Positions 6,949 through 14,084 of a stretch of 35,089 nucleotides of DNA are shown piece after piece (positions within the stretch are counted from its first letter, which is position 1; the number at the start of each line of letters is the position of its first letter). The notes below the pieces were generated by a model, which saw only the letters and a program-made list of their open reading frames with translations, made no database searches and had not been told where the DNA came from. Source of the DNA: Lachnospiraceae bacterium (lineage in GTDB: Bacteria; Bacillota; Clostridia; Lachnospirales; Lachnospiraceae); contig JAQXVT010000013.1 in NCBI GenBank assembly GCA_029225065.1, positions 1 through 35,089 of the forward strand, written 5' to 3'. A program made the translations under genes and the position numbers.

Positions 6949-7146
6949 GAAATGTACGTGCAGTTGACGAATCCCCCCTAAGATGATAGAGTACAGATGT
7001 TAGTTAACCGAGTCAAGCAAGTAGCGAAGCGGATTGCGGATATCCGTTTTGACGTTTGACTGCGAATATCCACAAATACACCGGCGCTTGGATAAAGTCT
7101 GTCTGCACGAAATCCGGGCGCCGGGACAGAAAATGAGGTTTACAGG

Positions 7147-8055
7147 ATGGAAATTAAAAGTGTAGCAATTGTCGGCATGGGCGCTCTTGGGATGATGTAT
7201 GGCACCCATATGCTGGATGCAGGCGAAAAAAATGTCTGCTTTGTGATGGATGAAGCGCGTGTTCAGAAATATGGACCGCGCACCTTTTATAAAAATGAGA
7301 AAGCATATCAGCTTCCGATGCAAAACTGTGAGAAAATGAATCCGGTGGATCTGGTGATCGTGGCGGTGAAGTACAATGCGCTTCCGTCAGCGCTTGAGAC
7401 GATGCGGCGCTGTGTCGGGGAGCACACCGTGATTTTGTCGGTGATGAATGGAATCACAAGTGAGGAGATCATCGGGGAGCGGTACGGCAAAGAACACATG
7501 ATCTACACCGTGGCACACGGCATGGACGCGATGAAGTTCGGAGAAAAACTGACGTACACGAAGATGGGGGAACTGCGGATCGGAGCGCGCGAAGCCTGCC
7601 AGGAGGAAAACGTGAAGGCGGTGGAAGCATATTTTAAGCGCATCGGGATGCCGCATCATGTGGACGAGGATATCATGCACCGGCTCTGGAGCAAATTTAT
7701 GCTGAATGTCGGCATCAATCAGACCTGTATGGTGTACGAGACGACTTACGGCGGCTGTCTGGTAAAAGGCGAGCCGAACCGGACGATGATTGCTGCCATG
7801 CGTGAAGTGATCGCGCTGGCACAGGCCGAGGGGATCAGGCTTGGAGAGGCGGATCTGAATGAGTACATTGGAATCTTAAAGACACTTCTGCCGGAAGGAA
7901 TGCCGTCGATGCGGCAGGACGGAGTGGCACACCGCAAAAGTGAGGTGGAGATGTTTGCCGGGACGGTAATCCGTCTGGCGAAAAAGCATGCGCTGTATGT
8001 ACCGGCGAATGAGTTCCTTTATGAGCGCGTGAAGGAGATGGAAGCAGAGTATTGA
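7147..8055 (+). CDS. panE: 2-dehydropantoate 2-reductase family protein
   Basis: 302 residues. The ApbA/PanE family reduces ketopantoate to pantoate with NADPH, a step towards CoA. The N-terminal Rossmann motif is clear (AIVGMGALGMMYG, Gly10-x-Gly12-Ala-x-Gly15). The catalytic Lys is in RLWSKFMLNVGIN (Lys183) with the conserved Asn four residues later, and the C-terminal helical domain has the family length. Start ATG 7147 lies just after an AGG-containing purine run (ACAGGATGG). The gene leads an apparent operon with two membrane proteins rather than sitting with panB/panC, so it could be one of the family's many paralogues acting on another 2-oxo acid. Confidence 0.85.
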   Translation: MEIKSVAIVGMGALGMMYGTHMLDAGEKNVCFVMDEARVQKYGPRTFYKNEKAYQLPMQNCEKMNPVDLVIVAVKYNALPSALETMRRCVGEHTVILSVMNGITSEEIIGERYGKEHMIYTVAHGMDAMKFGEKLTYTKMGELRIGAREACQEENVKAVEAYFKRIGMPHHVDEDIMHRLWSKFMLNVGINQTCMVYETTYGGCLVKGEPNRTMIAAMREVIALAQAEGIRLGEADLNEYIGILKTLLPEGMPSMRQDGVAHRKSEVEMFAGTVIRLAKKHALYVPANEFLYERVKEMEAEY

Positions 8056-8102
8056 TCAGCTTTACCCGCTGTTTTGCCGGAGAAAGGATTACGGAAGAAA
8101 CA

Positions 8103-9425
8103 ATGCAGTATACCAATTATGAACTGCTGTGGCTTTTTTTTGTCTACTCAGTGCTCGGATGGGCTGTCGGAGTAGTGGTTGCCGCAGTAAAACGGAAAAA
8201 ATTTGTCAACACCGGCGTGCTCAGCCTGCCAATGTGTCCGGTATACGGATTCGGCGCGGTGCTCAACGCCATTTTCCTGATCGATCTGAAAGAAGCCCCA
8301 ATATTCCTTGCGATCGGCGGTGCAGTGCTCAGCTCGTTTCTGGTGGTTGTGACCGGCGTGGTGCTCGAGCACATTTTCCACCGGAAATGGTGGGATTACA
8401 GTGAAAAGAAACTGGGATTTGGTTACATTAATGTACCACTTCTGCTGACGTACGGTGCATCTGCCGCGGCAGAGCTGTATCTTGGCAACCCGCTGATCCT
8501 GAAAATCGTACATATCATTCCGCACGGACTTGGAAAGATTGTTCTTCTGGTGATAGGGATCCTGTTTCTGATCGATTTATCCGGTGCACTTGCGGTTGTC
8601 TGGAAATGGAGACGACACATCAACCGCGTCGCAAATCTGACGGAAAACATGCAGATGTTCTCAGATTCGTTTGAGAATGTGATCACGAAAGCGGTCCGGA
8701 AACGTCTGGAAAAATCGTATCCGAATATCGAGACGGAAAAAATCCTGAAGGCGCGAGAGGCTGAAAAAGAAGAGGAAAAGACAAGATTTGCACAGGGCTG
8801 CGGATTTTACAAGCTAGTCTGGCTGTTTTTAATCGGCGCACTGCTCGGCGATCTGGTGGAAACGGTGTTCTGCCGTTTCACGCTTGGCTGGTGGATGAGC
8901 CGCAGCAGTGTGGTCTACGGACCGTTCAGTGTGGTCTGGGGCATGGGCTGCGCACTCCTGACGGCGTTTCTCTATAAATATAAGGATAAAAGCGACCGCT
9001 ATATTTTCTTTTATGGAACCGTAGTTGGAGGCGCATATGAATATCTCTGCAGCGTGGTGACGGAGCTGGTATTTGGAACGACGTTCTGGGATTACAGCAG
9101 CCTGCCGTTCAATCTCGGCGGAAGGATCAACCTGCTGTACTGTTTTTTCTGGGGCATTGCGGCGGTTGTCTGGCTGAAAGGAGTCTACCCGTTCCTTGCA
9201 AAGTGGATTGAAAAAATACCGAAAAAGATTGGTCCGGCGCTGACCTGGATTCTGATTGTTCTGATGTGCGCGGATATGCTGATTTCATCTCTGGCGCTTT
9301 CAAGGTATTCATCCCGCCAGATGGGAGAACCGGCGAATACGAAGCTGGAGCAGGTGCTCGATGAGCATTTCTCGGATGAGCGGATGGCGCGGATTTATCC
9401 GAAGGCAAAGTTTGTGGAGAAGTAA
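8103..9425 (+). CDS. Tandem-duplicated CmpB-type membrane protein (PF06541)
   Basis: A 440-residue integral membrane protein. ATG 8103 is chosen; a TTG at 8052 overlapping the previous stop would add 17 polar residues before the first helix. The protein repeats one module. The first copy (~1-165) has FFVYSVLGWAVG, MCPVYGFG and HRKWWDYSEKKLGFGYINVP; the second (~235-375) has LIGALLGDLVET, VVYGPFSVVWG and TTFWDYSSLPFNLGGRIN. These are the conserved blocks (xxGxxxE/VVYG/WDYS...N) of the 'putative ABC-transporter type IV' family. A Lys/Glu-rich cytosolic helix (~185-230) separates them. Function is not established; no ATPase is next to it. It probably works in the envelope with the acyltransferase 2-14 bases downstream. 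Confidence 0.75.
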   Translation: MQYTNYELLWLFFVYSVLGWAVGVVVAAVKRKKFVNTGVLSLPMCPVYGFGAVLNAIFLIDLKEAPIFLAIGGAVLSSFLVVVTGVVLEHIFHRKWWDYSEKKLGFGYINVPLLLTYGASAAAELYLGNPLILKIVHIIPHGLGKIVLLVIGILFLIDLSGALAVVWKWRRHINRVANLTENMQMFSDSFENVITKAVRKRLEKSYPNIETEKILKAREAEKEEEKTRFAQGCGFYKLVWLFLIGALLGDLVETVFCRFTLGWWMSRSSVVYGPFSVVWGMGCALLTAFLYKYKDKSDRYIFFYGTVVGGAYEYLCSVVTELVFGTTFWDYSSLPFNLGGRINLLYCFFWGIAAVVWLKGVYPFLAKWIEKIPKKIGPALTWILIVLMCADMLISSLALSRYSSRQMGEPANTKLEQVLDEHFSDERMARIYPKAKFVEK

Positions 9426-9439
9426 AAATGGGGGAGCGT

Positions 9440-10537
9440 ATGAAAGAGCGAAACCTGAATGCGGACCTGATCCGCTGCGTGGCGGTTTTCAGTGTCGTAT
9501 CGGTACATTTTCTGAAAAATAATGGTTTTTACAGCACACCGGTCGTCGGATGGGATATGCTGCTTATGTGCATTTACCGCTCCTTTTTTATGGCGTGTGT
9601 GCCGCTGTTTCTGATGCTGACCGGCTTTCTGATGTGGAAAAAGCAGCTCTCGCGGCAGTATTACAAAGGGATCGTAAAGACACTGGAAATCTATGTGCTG
9701 GTGAGCATCGCGGATCTCATTTTCAAGGCGGCAGTGCTCGGCGAGGAGGTGACACTCTGGTCAGCGATCCGCGGGATTCTGGCATTTGAGGCGGCGAATT
9801 ATGCGTGGTACATTGAAATGTACATTGGATTGTTTCTGATGATTCCGTTTTTAAATCTGGCTTATCACGGGCTGAAGGATCGGAATCAGAAGCAGGTACT
9901 TCTGGCTACGATGGTGTTTTTGACGATGGTGCCGAAAATGGTCAACAATTTTAATCTGACCGATCTTTCCTGGTGGGCATCACCCGGCTCTTCCACCGAT
10001 TACGATAAACTGGTTCCATCCTTTTTTACGGCGATGTATCCGATTACCTATTATTTTCTCGGTGCGTATCTGAGGGAATACGGAAAAGAAATGAAAGGCA
10101 GGCCGTGGAAAAAGCTGGTTCTTCTGCTGCTCGTGGTGGCGGCGTTTGGCTGCTATAACTATTACCGCAGTGACGGCGCAAAATTTGTCTGGGGCTCGAA
10201 TAATACCTGGGGCGGTGAAAATCTGATCACGGCGGTTCTGCTGTTTTCACTGCTGCTGGACGTACGGATGGAGCGGTGGCCGCAGGCGGTAAAGAGCGGA
10301 ATCGTGTATCTCTCCGGCATCGCGCTTGGCGTGTATCTCATGTCGTGGATGTTTGACAAGATTGTATATGACGCGTGGTTTCTGCCGCAGGTCGCGGATG
10401 TACATGCCCGTTTTAAATATTACCCGATTGTGGTACCTGCTGTATTTCTCGGAGCGGTCGGCGGCGCGTCGGTAATTTATGGAGTGAGGAAATGGATTCA
10501 TGCACTGCCTGGCTTAAAACCGAAAGGAAAAAAATAG
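9440..10537 (+). CDS. Membrane acyltransferase family 3 (OafA/YrhL-like)
   Basis: About 365 residues; an ATG at 9428 would add four residues, but ATG 9440 has GGGGAG 4-9 bases before it and is preferred. The family motif is visible at the N-terminus: NADLIRCVAVFSVVSVHFL with the conserved Arg and the catalytic-type His. About ten membrane helices follow (for example FFMACVPLFLMLTGFLMW and YAWYIEMYIGLFLMIPFLNL). Such proteins move acetyl or other acyl groups across the membrane onto surface sugars, peptidoglycan or teichoic acids. The acceptor is not knowable from sequence. The gene directly follows the CmpB-like gene and precedes a secreted SGNH hydrolase, so an envelope O-acylation/deacylation set is plausible. 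A terminator follows. Confidence 0.85.
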   Translation: MKERNLNADLIRCVAVFSVVSVHFLKNNGFYSTPVVGWDMLLMCIYRSFFMACVPLFLMLTGFLMWKKQLSRQYYKGIVKTLEIYVLVSIADLIFKAAVLGEEVTLWSAIRGILAFEAANYAWYIEMYIGLFLMIPFLNLAYHGLKDRNQKQVLLATMVFLTMVPKMVNNFNLTDLSWWASPGSSTDYDKLVPSFFTAMYPITYYFLGAYLREYGKEMKGRPWKKLVLLLLVVAAFGCYNYYRSDGAKFVWGSNNTWGGENLITAVLLFSLLLDVRMERWPQAVKSGIVYLSGIALGVYLMSWMFDKIVYDAWFLPQVADVHARFKYYPIVVPAVFLGAVGGASVIYGVRKWIHALPGLKPKGKK

Positions 10538-10583
10538 AAGACGCGGTGCAATTCAGAAAATGCAAATAAGAGAATGAAATAGG

Positions 10584-10630
10584 AAAGACAGCTGGCAGAT
10601 GAAAATTTGCAGCTGTCTTTTCGTTTTATT
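10584..10630 (+). terminator. Intrinsic terminator after the acyltransferase gene
   Basis: An 11-bp perfect stem AAAGACAGCTG (10584-10594) / CAGCTGTCTTT (10610-10620), followed by TCGTTTTATT. It ends the panE-like/CmpB/acyltransferase unit. Confidence 0.8.
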
Positions 10631-10810
10631 CCCGCGAGCAACGAGCCAAGCAGCCATGCAAGTCCCCTGCTTTAATTGCAGGAAGCAAGAAACAGAGGAA
10701 TGGTCAGGCGGCGGAGCGGAAGATAGATATTTGTGTTGATAATGAAATGGGGAAAAATTACGAAAAAATTACAAAATAATGACGAAACATTTCGAAATGG
10801 TTAAAACGAG

Positions 10811-10839
10811 TTGACAAAAGATAAAAATTGAGGTATAGT
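10811..10839 (+). promoter_or_regulatory. Consensus sigma-A promoter of the SGNH hydrolase gene
   Basis: TTGACA (10811-10816), exactly 17 bases, TATAGT (10834-10839). It lies 83 bases before the proposed ATT start, in an A-rich context typical of strong Gram-positive promoters. Confidence 0.85.
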
Positions 10840-10921
10840 GAGCATAGTTATGTACATTATGTGGCGAAAAATTGCCATATGATGTCAGAAATCAAGCGAC
10901 TATGAAAAGGAGGGACCTGGT

Positions 10922-12163
10922 ATTAAAGCAAAACACAGAAATCTGCTGTTTGTGATCCTGTTCTTCTGTTTCCTGTTTGCAGCACCGACGCATGGCGCGC
11001 AGGCGGCAGGAATCAATGTGGTCACATCGGCAAAAAAAGTATCGACCGGAAAATGGGTAAAGGATTCGAAGGGATATAAATACCGCTACAAAAACGGAAT
11101 TTATGCGAAAAATACCTGGCTGAATATCGGTGGGAGCATTTATCGAATTGGCACAGATTCATATCGGAAGACGGGTGCTTTTCAATGGAACGGAAGCATA
11201 TATTATACAGATCAGTCAACTGGAAAACTCTATGTGAAACGCTGGATGACTGTAAACAATGCAGCTAAATTTTATTATAAGGCGGACGGAACCAGGGCTG
11301 TCAATCAGTGGGTGACGATCGGATCAGCGAAATACTTTTTTCAGTCAAATGGAAAATTGGCAGTGAATCAGATCATCACATATAATGGAAACTATTATTA
11401 TGTAAACCGTACAGGCGTACAGCTTACGAATACCTGGCTTGTGAAAGGGGGAAAGCAGTATTATATTACCGGAACTGGTATTTTCCTCTGCAAAAGCTGG
11501 ATGCAGTCACAGGGGAAATATTATTACCTCGGTACAGATGGGGCAGTACTCACGAACCGCTGGGTTGGCAGCTACTATGTTGGTTCAAACGGAGCCAGAT
11601 TGACTGACTGTGTAAAGGATGGCTGGTATCTCGATACAACCGGCAAAAAGGCTTACAAAGTATTTAGCGGTAAATATATTTTTGTTGGTGATTCGCGAAT
11701 GGTAGGCATGGAAAATGCTGTTGCATCGACGGATACCCTCTATATCGCCAAGGTAGGCATGGGATATGCCTGGCTGACCAGTACGGCGGACAAGACGCTG
11801 CGCGAGCAGCTGAAAGCACGGCCGACCTTGACGGTAGTATTCGGTTTTGGAGTCAATGATCTTGGAAATATTGAAAAATACATTACGTATTATCGGCAGA
11901 TAATCAAAGATTTCCCAAAAGCGAAATTTTATTTCCTTTCCGTCAATCCGGTGGATGAGGTGAAGGAAGCGAAATATGGATATAAGGTGAAAAATTCAGC
12001 AATTGCATCGTTCAACCGCCGACTTTATCTGGCATTTCGGACAAAGTACGTCAACAGCTATGCGTATTTAAAGCAGAACAGTTTTGCAACAGTTGACGGC
12101 GTGCATTATACACAGGCGACCTACAGAAAACTGAGGAATTTTATTATCACAAAGATTCGATAA
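10922..12163 (+). CDS. Secreted SGNH hydrolase with cell-wall-binding repeats
   Basis: 413 residues if translation starts at ATT 10922, seven bases after AAGGAGGG. No ATG, GTG or TTG lies in frame between there and GTG 10952. The ATT start gives a proper signal peptide: KAKHR, a hydrophobic run LLFVILFFCFLFAA, then cleavage near HGAQAA; GTG 10952 would remove the positive N-region. Residues ~40-240 are about nine ~20-residue aromatic repeats (W-x-x-x-x-G-x-Y-Y-x-x-x-x-G pattern) of the choline/glucan-binding type. Residues ~250-413 are an SGNH/GDSL esterase domain: GDS with Ser258, Gly-x-Asn at Asn312 (GFGVNDL) and Asp392-x-x-His395 (DGVHY). It probably removes O-acyl groups from a wall polymer; the substrate is inferred from the neighbouring acyltransferase. 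Confidence 0.8.
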   Translation: MKAKHRNLLFVILFFCFLFAAPTHGAQAAGINVVTSAKKVSTGKWVKDSKGYKYRYKNGIYAKNTWLNIGGSIYRIGTDSYRKTGAFQWNGSIYYTDQSTGKLYVKRWMTVNNAAKFYYKADGTRAVNQWVTIGSAKYFFQSNGKLAVNQIITYNGNYYYVNRTGVQLTNTWLVKGGKQYYITGTGIFLCKSWMQSQGKYYYLGTDGAVLTNRWVGSYYVGSNGARLTDCVKDGWYLDTTGKKAYKVFSGKYIFVGDSRMVGMENAVASTDTLYIAKVGMGYAWLTSTADKTLREQLKARPTLTVVFGFGVNDLGNIEKYITYYRQIIKDFPKAKFYFLSVNPVDEVKEAKYGYKVKNSAIASFNRRLYLAFRTKYVNSYAYLKQNSFATVDGVHYTQATYRKLRNFIITKIR

Positions 12164-12209
12164 AACAGAATTCGGACGTTGCAGACAGGCCCGAGAGCAT
12201 AAAAGACAT

Positions 12210-12262
12210 AAAAAGAAGGATAAATGACACAGATTCATGACATTTATCCTTCTTTTTCGTTT
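12210..12262 (+). terminator. Long A/T-flanked terminator hairpin
   Basis: A perfect 17-bp stem: AAAAAGAAGGATAAATG (12210-12226) / CATTTATCCTTCTTTTT (12241-12257), 14-base loop. The arm's own A- and T-runs make it a bidirectional terminator for the SGNH gene and for anything read from the right. Confidence 0.85.
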
Positions 12263-12305
12263 TAATAAAAGTAACGGATTCAATTCTCCCAAAAGGGGTG
12301 CAGCC

Positions 12306-12518
12306 TGGAGCCTGTTTGAAAAATCATTCCCGCAATCTAACAGGCTCATAAGGAATCCTCCCGCAAGCGGATCCCACCTTATGAGATTGTACTCCCCACT
12401 TTGCGGTATATTTCGCCTTCATTCGGTTGACGTAGCCCGCTGCGCTGCCCTCATTCAGACGAAATCTCCCACAAATTGTGGCGCACATCTTGCAGAAAGC
12501 ATTTTTCAAACACGCTCT
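12306..12518. mobile_element. MITE-like palindromic element
   Basis: About 213 bases with inverted ends: TGTTTGAAAAAT...GCAA on the left (from ~12312) and TTGC...ATTTTTCAAACA on the right (to ~12511). Inside are further hairpins: GAGCCTGTT/AACAGGCTC (12308-12316/12339-12347), CTCATAAGG/CCTTATGAG (12345-12353/12377-12385) and CCACAAATTGTGG near 12469-12481. It encodes no transposase. A ~50-base piece of its right end recurs at 34539-34590 (42 of 49 aligned bases identical). The right edge overlaps the stop codon of the XRE gene at 12517. Confidence 0.75.
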
Positions 12519-12756
12519 AAGCGTCTTCCCGGAATTCGAAAAGAAGCTTTACGGGAATCTGCAGTGCATCCGCAATGTCGAAGAGCTTATCGAGTGAGAT
12601 GGAAGTGCGCACGTTCGGGGCTTCGATGTTGCTGATATGGGTGCGGCTTAAGTTGACATCCTCGGCAAGCTGCATCTGGGTGATGCCGTGCAGCTTACGG
12701 TAATAGGCTATTGTAAGGCCGAGCTGACGGTACTGATTTTCACGCTTTGCGGTCAT
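12517..12756 (-). CDS. Small XRE-family transcriptional regulator (79 aa)
   Basis: A 79-residue protein that is almost only a helix-turn-helix: LGLTIAYYRKLHGITQMQLAEDVNLSRTHISNIE is a classic Cro/C1-type HTH, followed by two helices (SLDKLFDIADALQIPVKLLF). ATG 12756 has AGGAGG 8-13 bases upstream. An inverted repeat TACTA-TAGTT-TAGTA (12776-12790) sits in its promoter region and is a candidate self-operator. The TAG stop lies at the very edge of the MITE-like element, so insertion may have trimmed or replaced the original 3' end. No target genes can be named. Confidence 0.8.
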   Translation of the reverse strand: MTAKRENQYRQLGLTIAYYRKLHGITQMQLAEDVNLSRTHISNIEAPNVRTSISLDKLFDIADALQIPVKLLFEFREDA

Positions 12757-12775
12757 TTCGTCTCCTCCTTTGTCT

Positions 12776-12790
12776 TACTATAGTTTAGTA
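12776..12790 (-). promoter_or_regulatory. Candidate operator for the 79-aa XRE regulator
   Basis: Inverted repeat TACTA-TAGTT-TAGTA 20-34 bases before the start codon. It contains TATAGT/TACTAA -10-like hexamers on the minus strand, so a bound protein would block initiation. Confidence 0.45.
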
Positions 12791-12843
12791 TGCCCGGGAG
12801 AAAAACGAAACAAAACGTGACATTGCAAATGCAAAGGTAAATA

Positions 12844-12872
12844 TTGCTTTAGAAAAACAGTATTGGTATAAT
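12844..12872 (+). promoter_or_regulatory. Plus-strand promoter with no following gene
   Basis: TTGCTT (12844-12849), 17-base spacer, TATAAT (12867-12872) with an extended TGG before the -10. It is followed by a ribosome-binding-like AAAGGAG (~12896-12902), but then runs antisense into the 3' end of the second XRE gene. Confidence 0.55.
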
Positions 12873-12903
12873 GTAAACGAAAAATGTGCAGACAGAAAGG
12901 AGC

Positions 12904-13248
12904 TCAGTCAGGCAGCTGCTTTTTGAACTCAATAAATTCAAGAACCTCTCTGCGCTTTGGTTCGGACAGATCCGTATAACCGCTGAGTAGCTGATCCCGT
13001 TCGGGGGAAGGAAGCTCACTTCCGTCAGAGGCTATGACCGGCATCTGATCCAGAAGCAGAGAATCCAGAGTGACATGATAAATACCGGAGAGCGCAACGA
13101 TGATCTCGAGCGGCGGCACGCGCAGTGCATTTTCATAATTAGAGTAGGTCTGGCGCTGAATGTTCAGCATACGGCTTACTTTGTCCTGTGTGTAACCGGC
13201 ATCTTTGCGCAGTTTTCGTATTTTTGTGGAAAAAACAGTTGCTCCCAT
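12904..13248 (-). CDS. XRE-family regulator with C-terminal extension (114 aa)
   Basis: A 114-residue regulator. Residues ~7-62 are an HTH of the Cro/C1 type (FSTKIRKLRKDAGYTQDKVS, then LNIQRQTYSNYENALRVPPLE); ~63-80 is the helical packing segment. The tail (ERDQLLSGYTDLSEPKRREVLEFIEFKKQ) is the short helical pair common in SinR/phage-repressor-like proteins and likely mediates dimerisation. ATG 13248 has GGAGGG 6 bases upstream and an extended -10 (TGGTATAAT) on its strand at ~13273-13281. The target is unknown. A promoter on the opposite strand at 12844-12872 points into its 3' end. Confidence 0.85.
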   Translation of the reverse strand: MGATVFSTKIRKLRKDAGYTQDKVSRMLNIQRQTYSNYENALRVPPLEIIVALSGIYHVTLDSLLLDQMPVIASDGSELPSPERDQLLSGYTDLSEPKRREVLEFIEFKKQLPD

Positions 13249-13367
13249 TGATTACCCTCCAATCGCTGTTCCATTATACCAATATTTTTTTTAAATATCT
13301 TTGAATGCAACAATACGAATACATACAACGAATAAATGCCACAAATCGTGACGAAAAGGAGATGCAA

Positions 13368-13571
13368 ATGGATTTACTGGAATATGGAATGAAAAACGAA
13401 AACAGCGATAACAGTATCACGCGTGCAATGGCAAAGGGAGCGCTTGCAGCGCTTCGGCTCCATGCGGATCTTTACGAAAAATATCTGGAGCGGAAAATTC
13501 CGCTTTCACCAGAGTTTGGAGATGATCAGGAGATGCTTGCGCGGATTCTTGAGCGTGTGAAGGAAAAATAA
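13368..13571 (+). CDS. Small orphan protein (67 aa)
   Basis: 67 residues, acidic and helical, no membrane segment, no recognised domain. It is started at ATG 13368 because AAAAGGAG lies 7 bases upstream; an ATG at 13362 is too close to that site. The sequence (MDLLEYGMKNENSDNSITRA, then MAKGALAALRLHADLYEKYL) suggests two or three helices. It is divergent from the XRE gene at 13248 and ends in a very strong terminator, so it is a monocistronic gene. It could be a partner or target of that regulator, but this is only positional inference. Confidence 0.65.
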   Translation: MDLLEYGMKNENSDNSITRAMAKGALAALRLHADLYEKYLERKIPLSPEFGDDQEMLARILERVKEK

Positions 13572-13575
13572 AAAC

Positions 13576-13610
13576 GAGATTTCGGTCGCTGGCCGAAATC
13601 TCATTTTTTT
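13576..13610 (+). terminator. Strong intrinsic terminator
   Basis: A 10-bp stem GAGATTTCGG (13576-13585) / CCGAAATCTC (13593-13602), 7-base loop, then ATTTTTTT. It ends the 67-aa gene and faces the end of the CYTH gene. Confidence 0.9.
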
Positions 13611-13637
13611 GCAGGTACAACCGGTACGTGAACGGTT

Positions 13638-14084
13638 TTACTCCTGACTTAAATGCGAATTGTGATACCGTCCGTCAAACGTGACATCCTCTCCGAACCA
13701 GGCAGGCGGCGTGAAGCGGTTCGCCTGTTCCTCACTTTCAAATTCGACCTCGACGATTCGAAGTCCTTCGTGACGGCCTTCAAAAATATCAAGTTCGGCC
13801 TTGAGATTTTCCGTGCCAAGCGGAAGTACGTAGCGCTTTTTTGTGATGACGATGCCGTCTGCCTTTGGGAGCAGGTGCTCATAGCTTTCTTTCGTGAGTG
13901 GGAGATTGTATTCCTCGCGTGCCATCATACCGCTTCCTTTATAAGTAAGGATAAAATCGTCATCCTGTCTGCGGATGCGCACGACCGGAGAAGTACACAG
14001 GTAAGCCTGCTCGATGAGATGGCACGGACAGGAAGCGAGGTTTTCCGGCAGAACCGGAACGAGAAATTTACGTTCGATTTCCAT
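13638..14084 (-). CDS. CYTH-domain (triphosphate tunnel metalloenzyme) protein
   Basis: 148 residues. The N-terminal signature ExExK is present (MEIERKF: Glu2, Glu4, Lys6). Alternating charged strands follow (VRIRRQDDDFILTYKG, VITKKRYVLPLG, KAELDIFEG, RIVEVEFESEEQA), the acidic and basic residues that line the tunnel of CYTH enzymes. Family members hydrolyse triphosphate, thiamine triphosphate or other organophosphates with Mg2+/Mn2+; some are class IV adenylyl cyclases. The single-domain size matches bacterial tripolyphosphatases better than the longer CYTH-CHAD proteins. ATG 14084 has AAAGGA before it. No neighbour points to a substrate. Confidence 0.85.
   Translation of the reverse strand: MEIERKFLVPVLPENLASCPCHLIEQAYLCTSPVVRIRRQDDDFILTYKGSGMMAREEYNLPLTKESYEHLLPKADGIVITKKRYVLPLGTENLKAELDIFEGRHEGLRIVEVEFESEEQANRFTPPAWFGEDVTFDGRYHNSHLSQE

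Larger units (their letters stand above)
10538..10921. other. Non-coding stretch: terminator, spacer, promoter and leader
   Basis: 384 bases without a gene. It holds the terminator at 10584-10630, then about 180 bases with nothing I recognise, then the promoter at 10811-10839 and an ~80-base leader. The leader contains an imperfect hairpin (CATTATGTGGC 10855-10865 / GCCATATGATG 10874-10884) that could affect mRNA stability. Confidence 0.6.

Noticed and set aside
7020-7075. Possible shared repeat GAAGCGGATTGCG(G/A)ATA with 22071-22087
   Set aside because: Only about 16 bases match, with unrelated flanks; too short to call a repeat family.
8052-8102. TTG 8052 as the start of the CmpB-type protein
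   Set aside because: It would add 17 polar residues before the first membrane helix; ATG 8103 fits the family start.
10850-10890. Riboswitch (c-di-GMP type) in the leader of the SGNH gene
   Set aside because: Only one weak hairpin is present; the conserved aptamer segments are missing.
12237-12635. 132-codon open frame over the MITE-like element
   Set aside because: It starts inside a terminator stem and crosses the repeat into the antisense of the XRE gene; composition is not protein-like.
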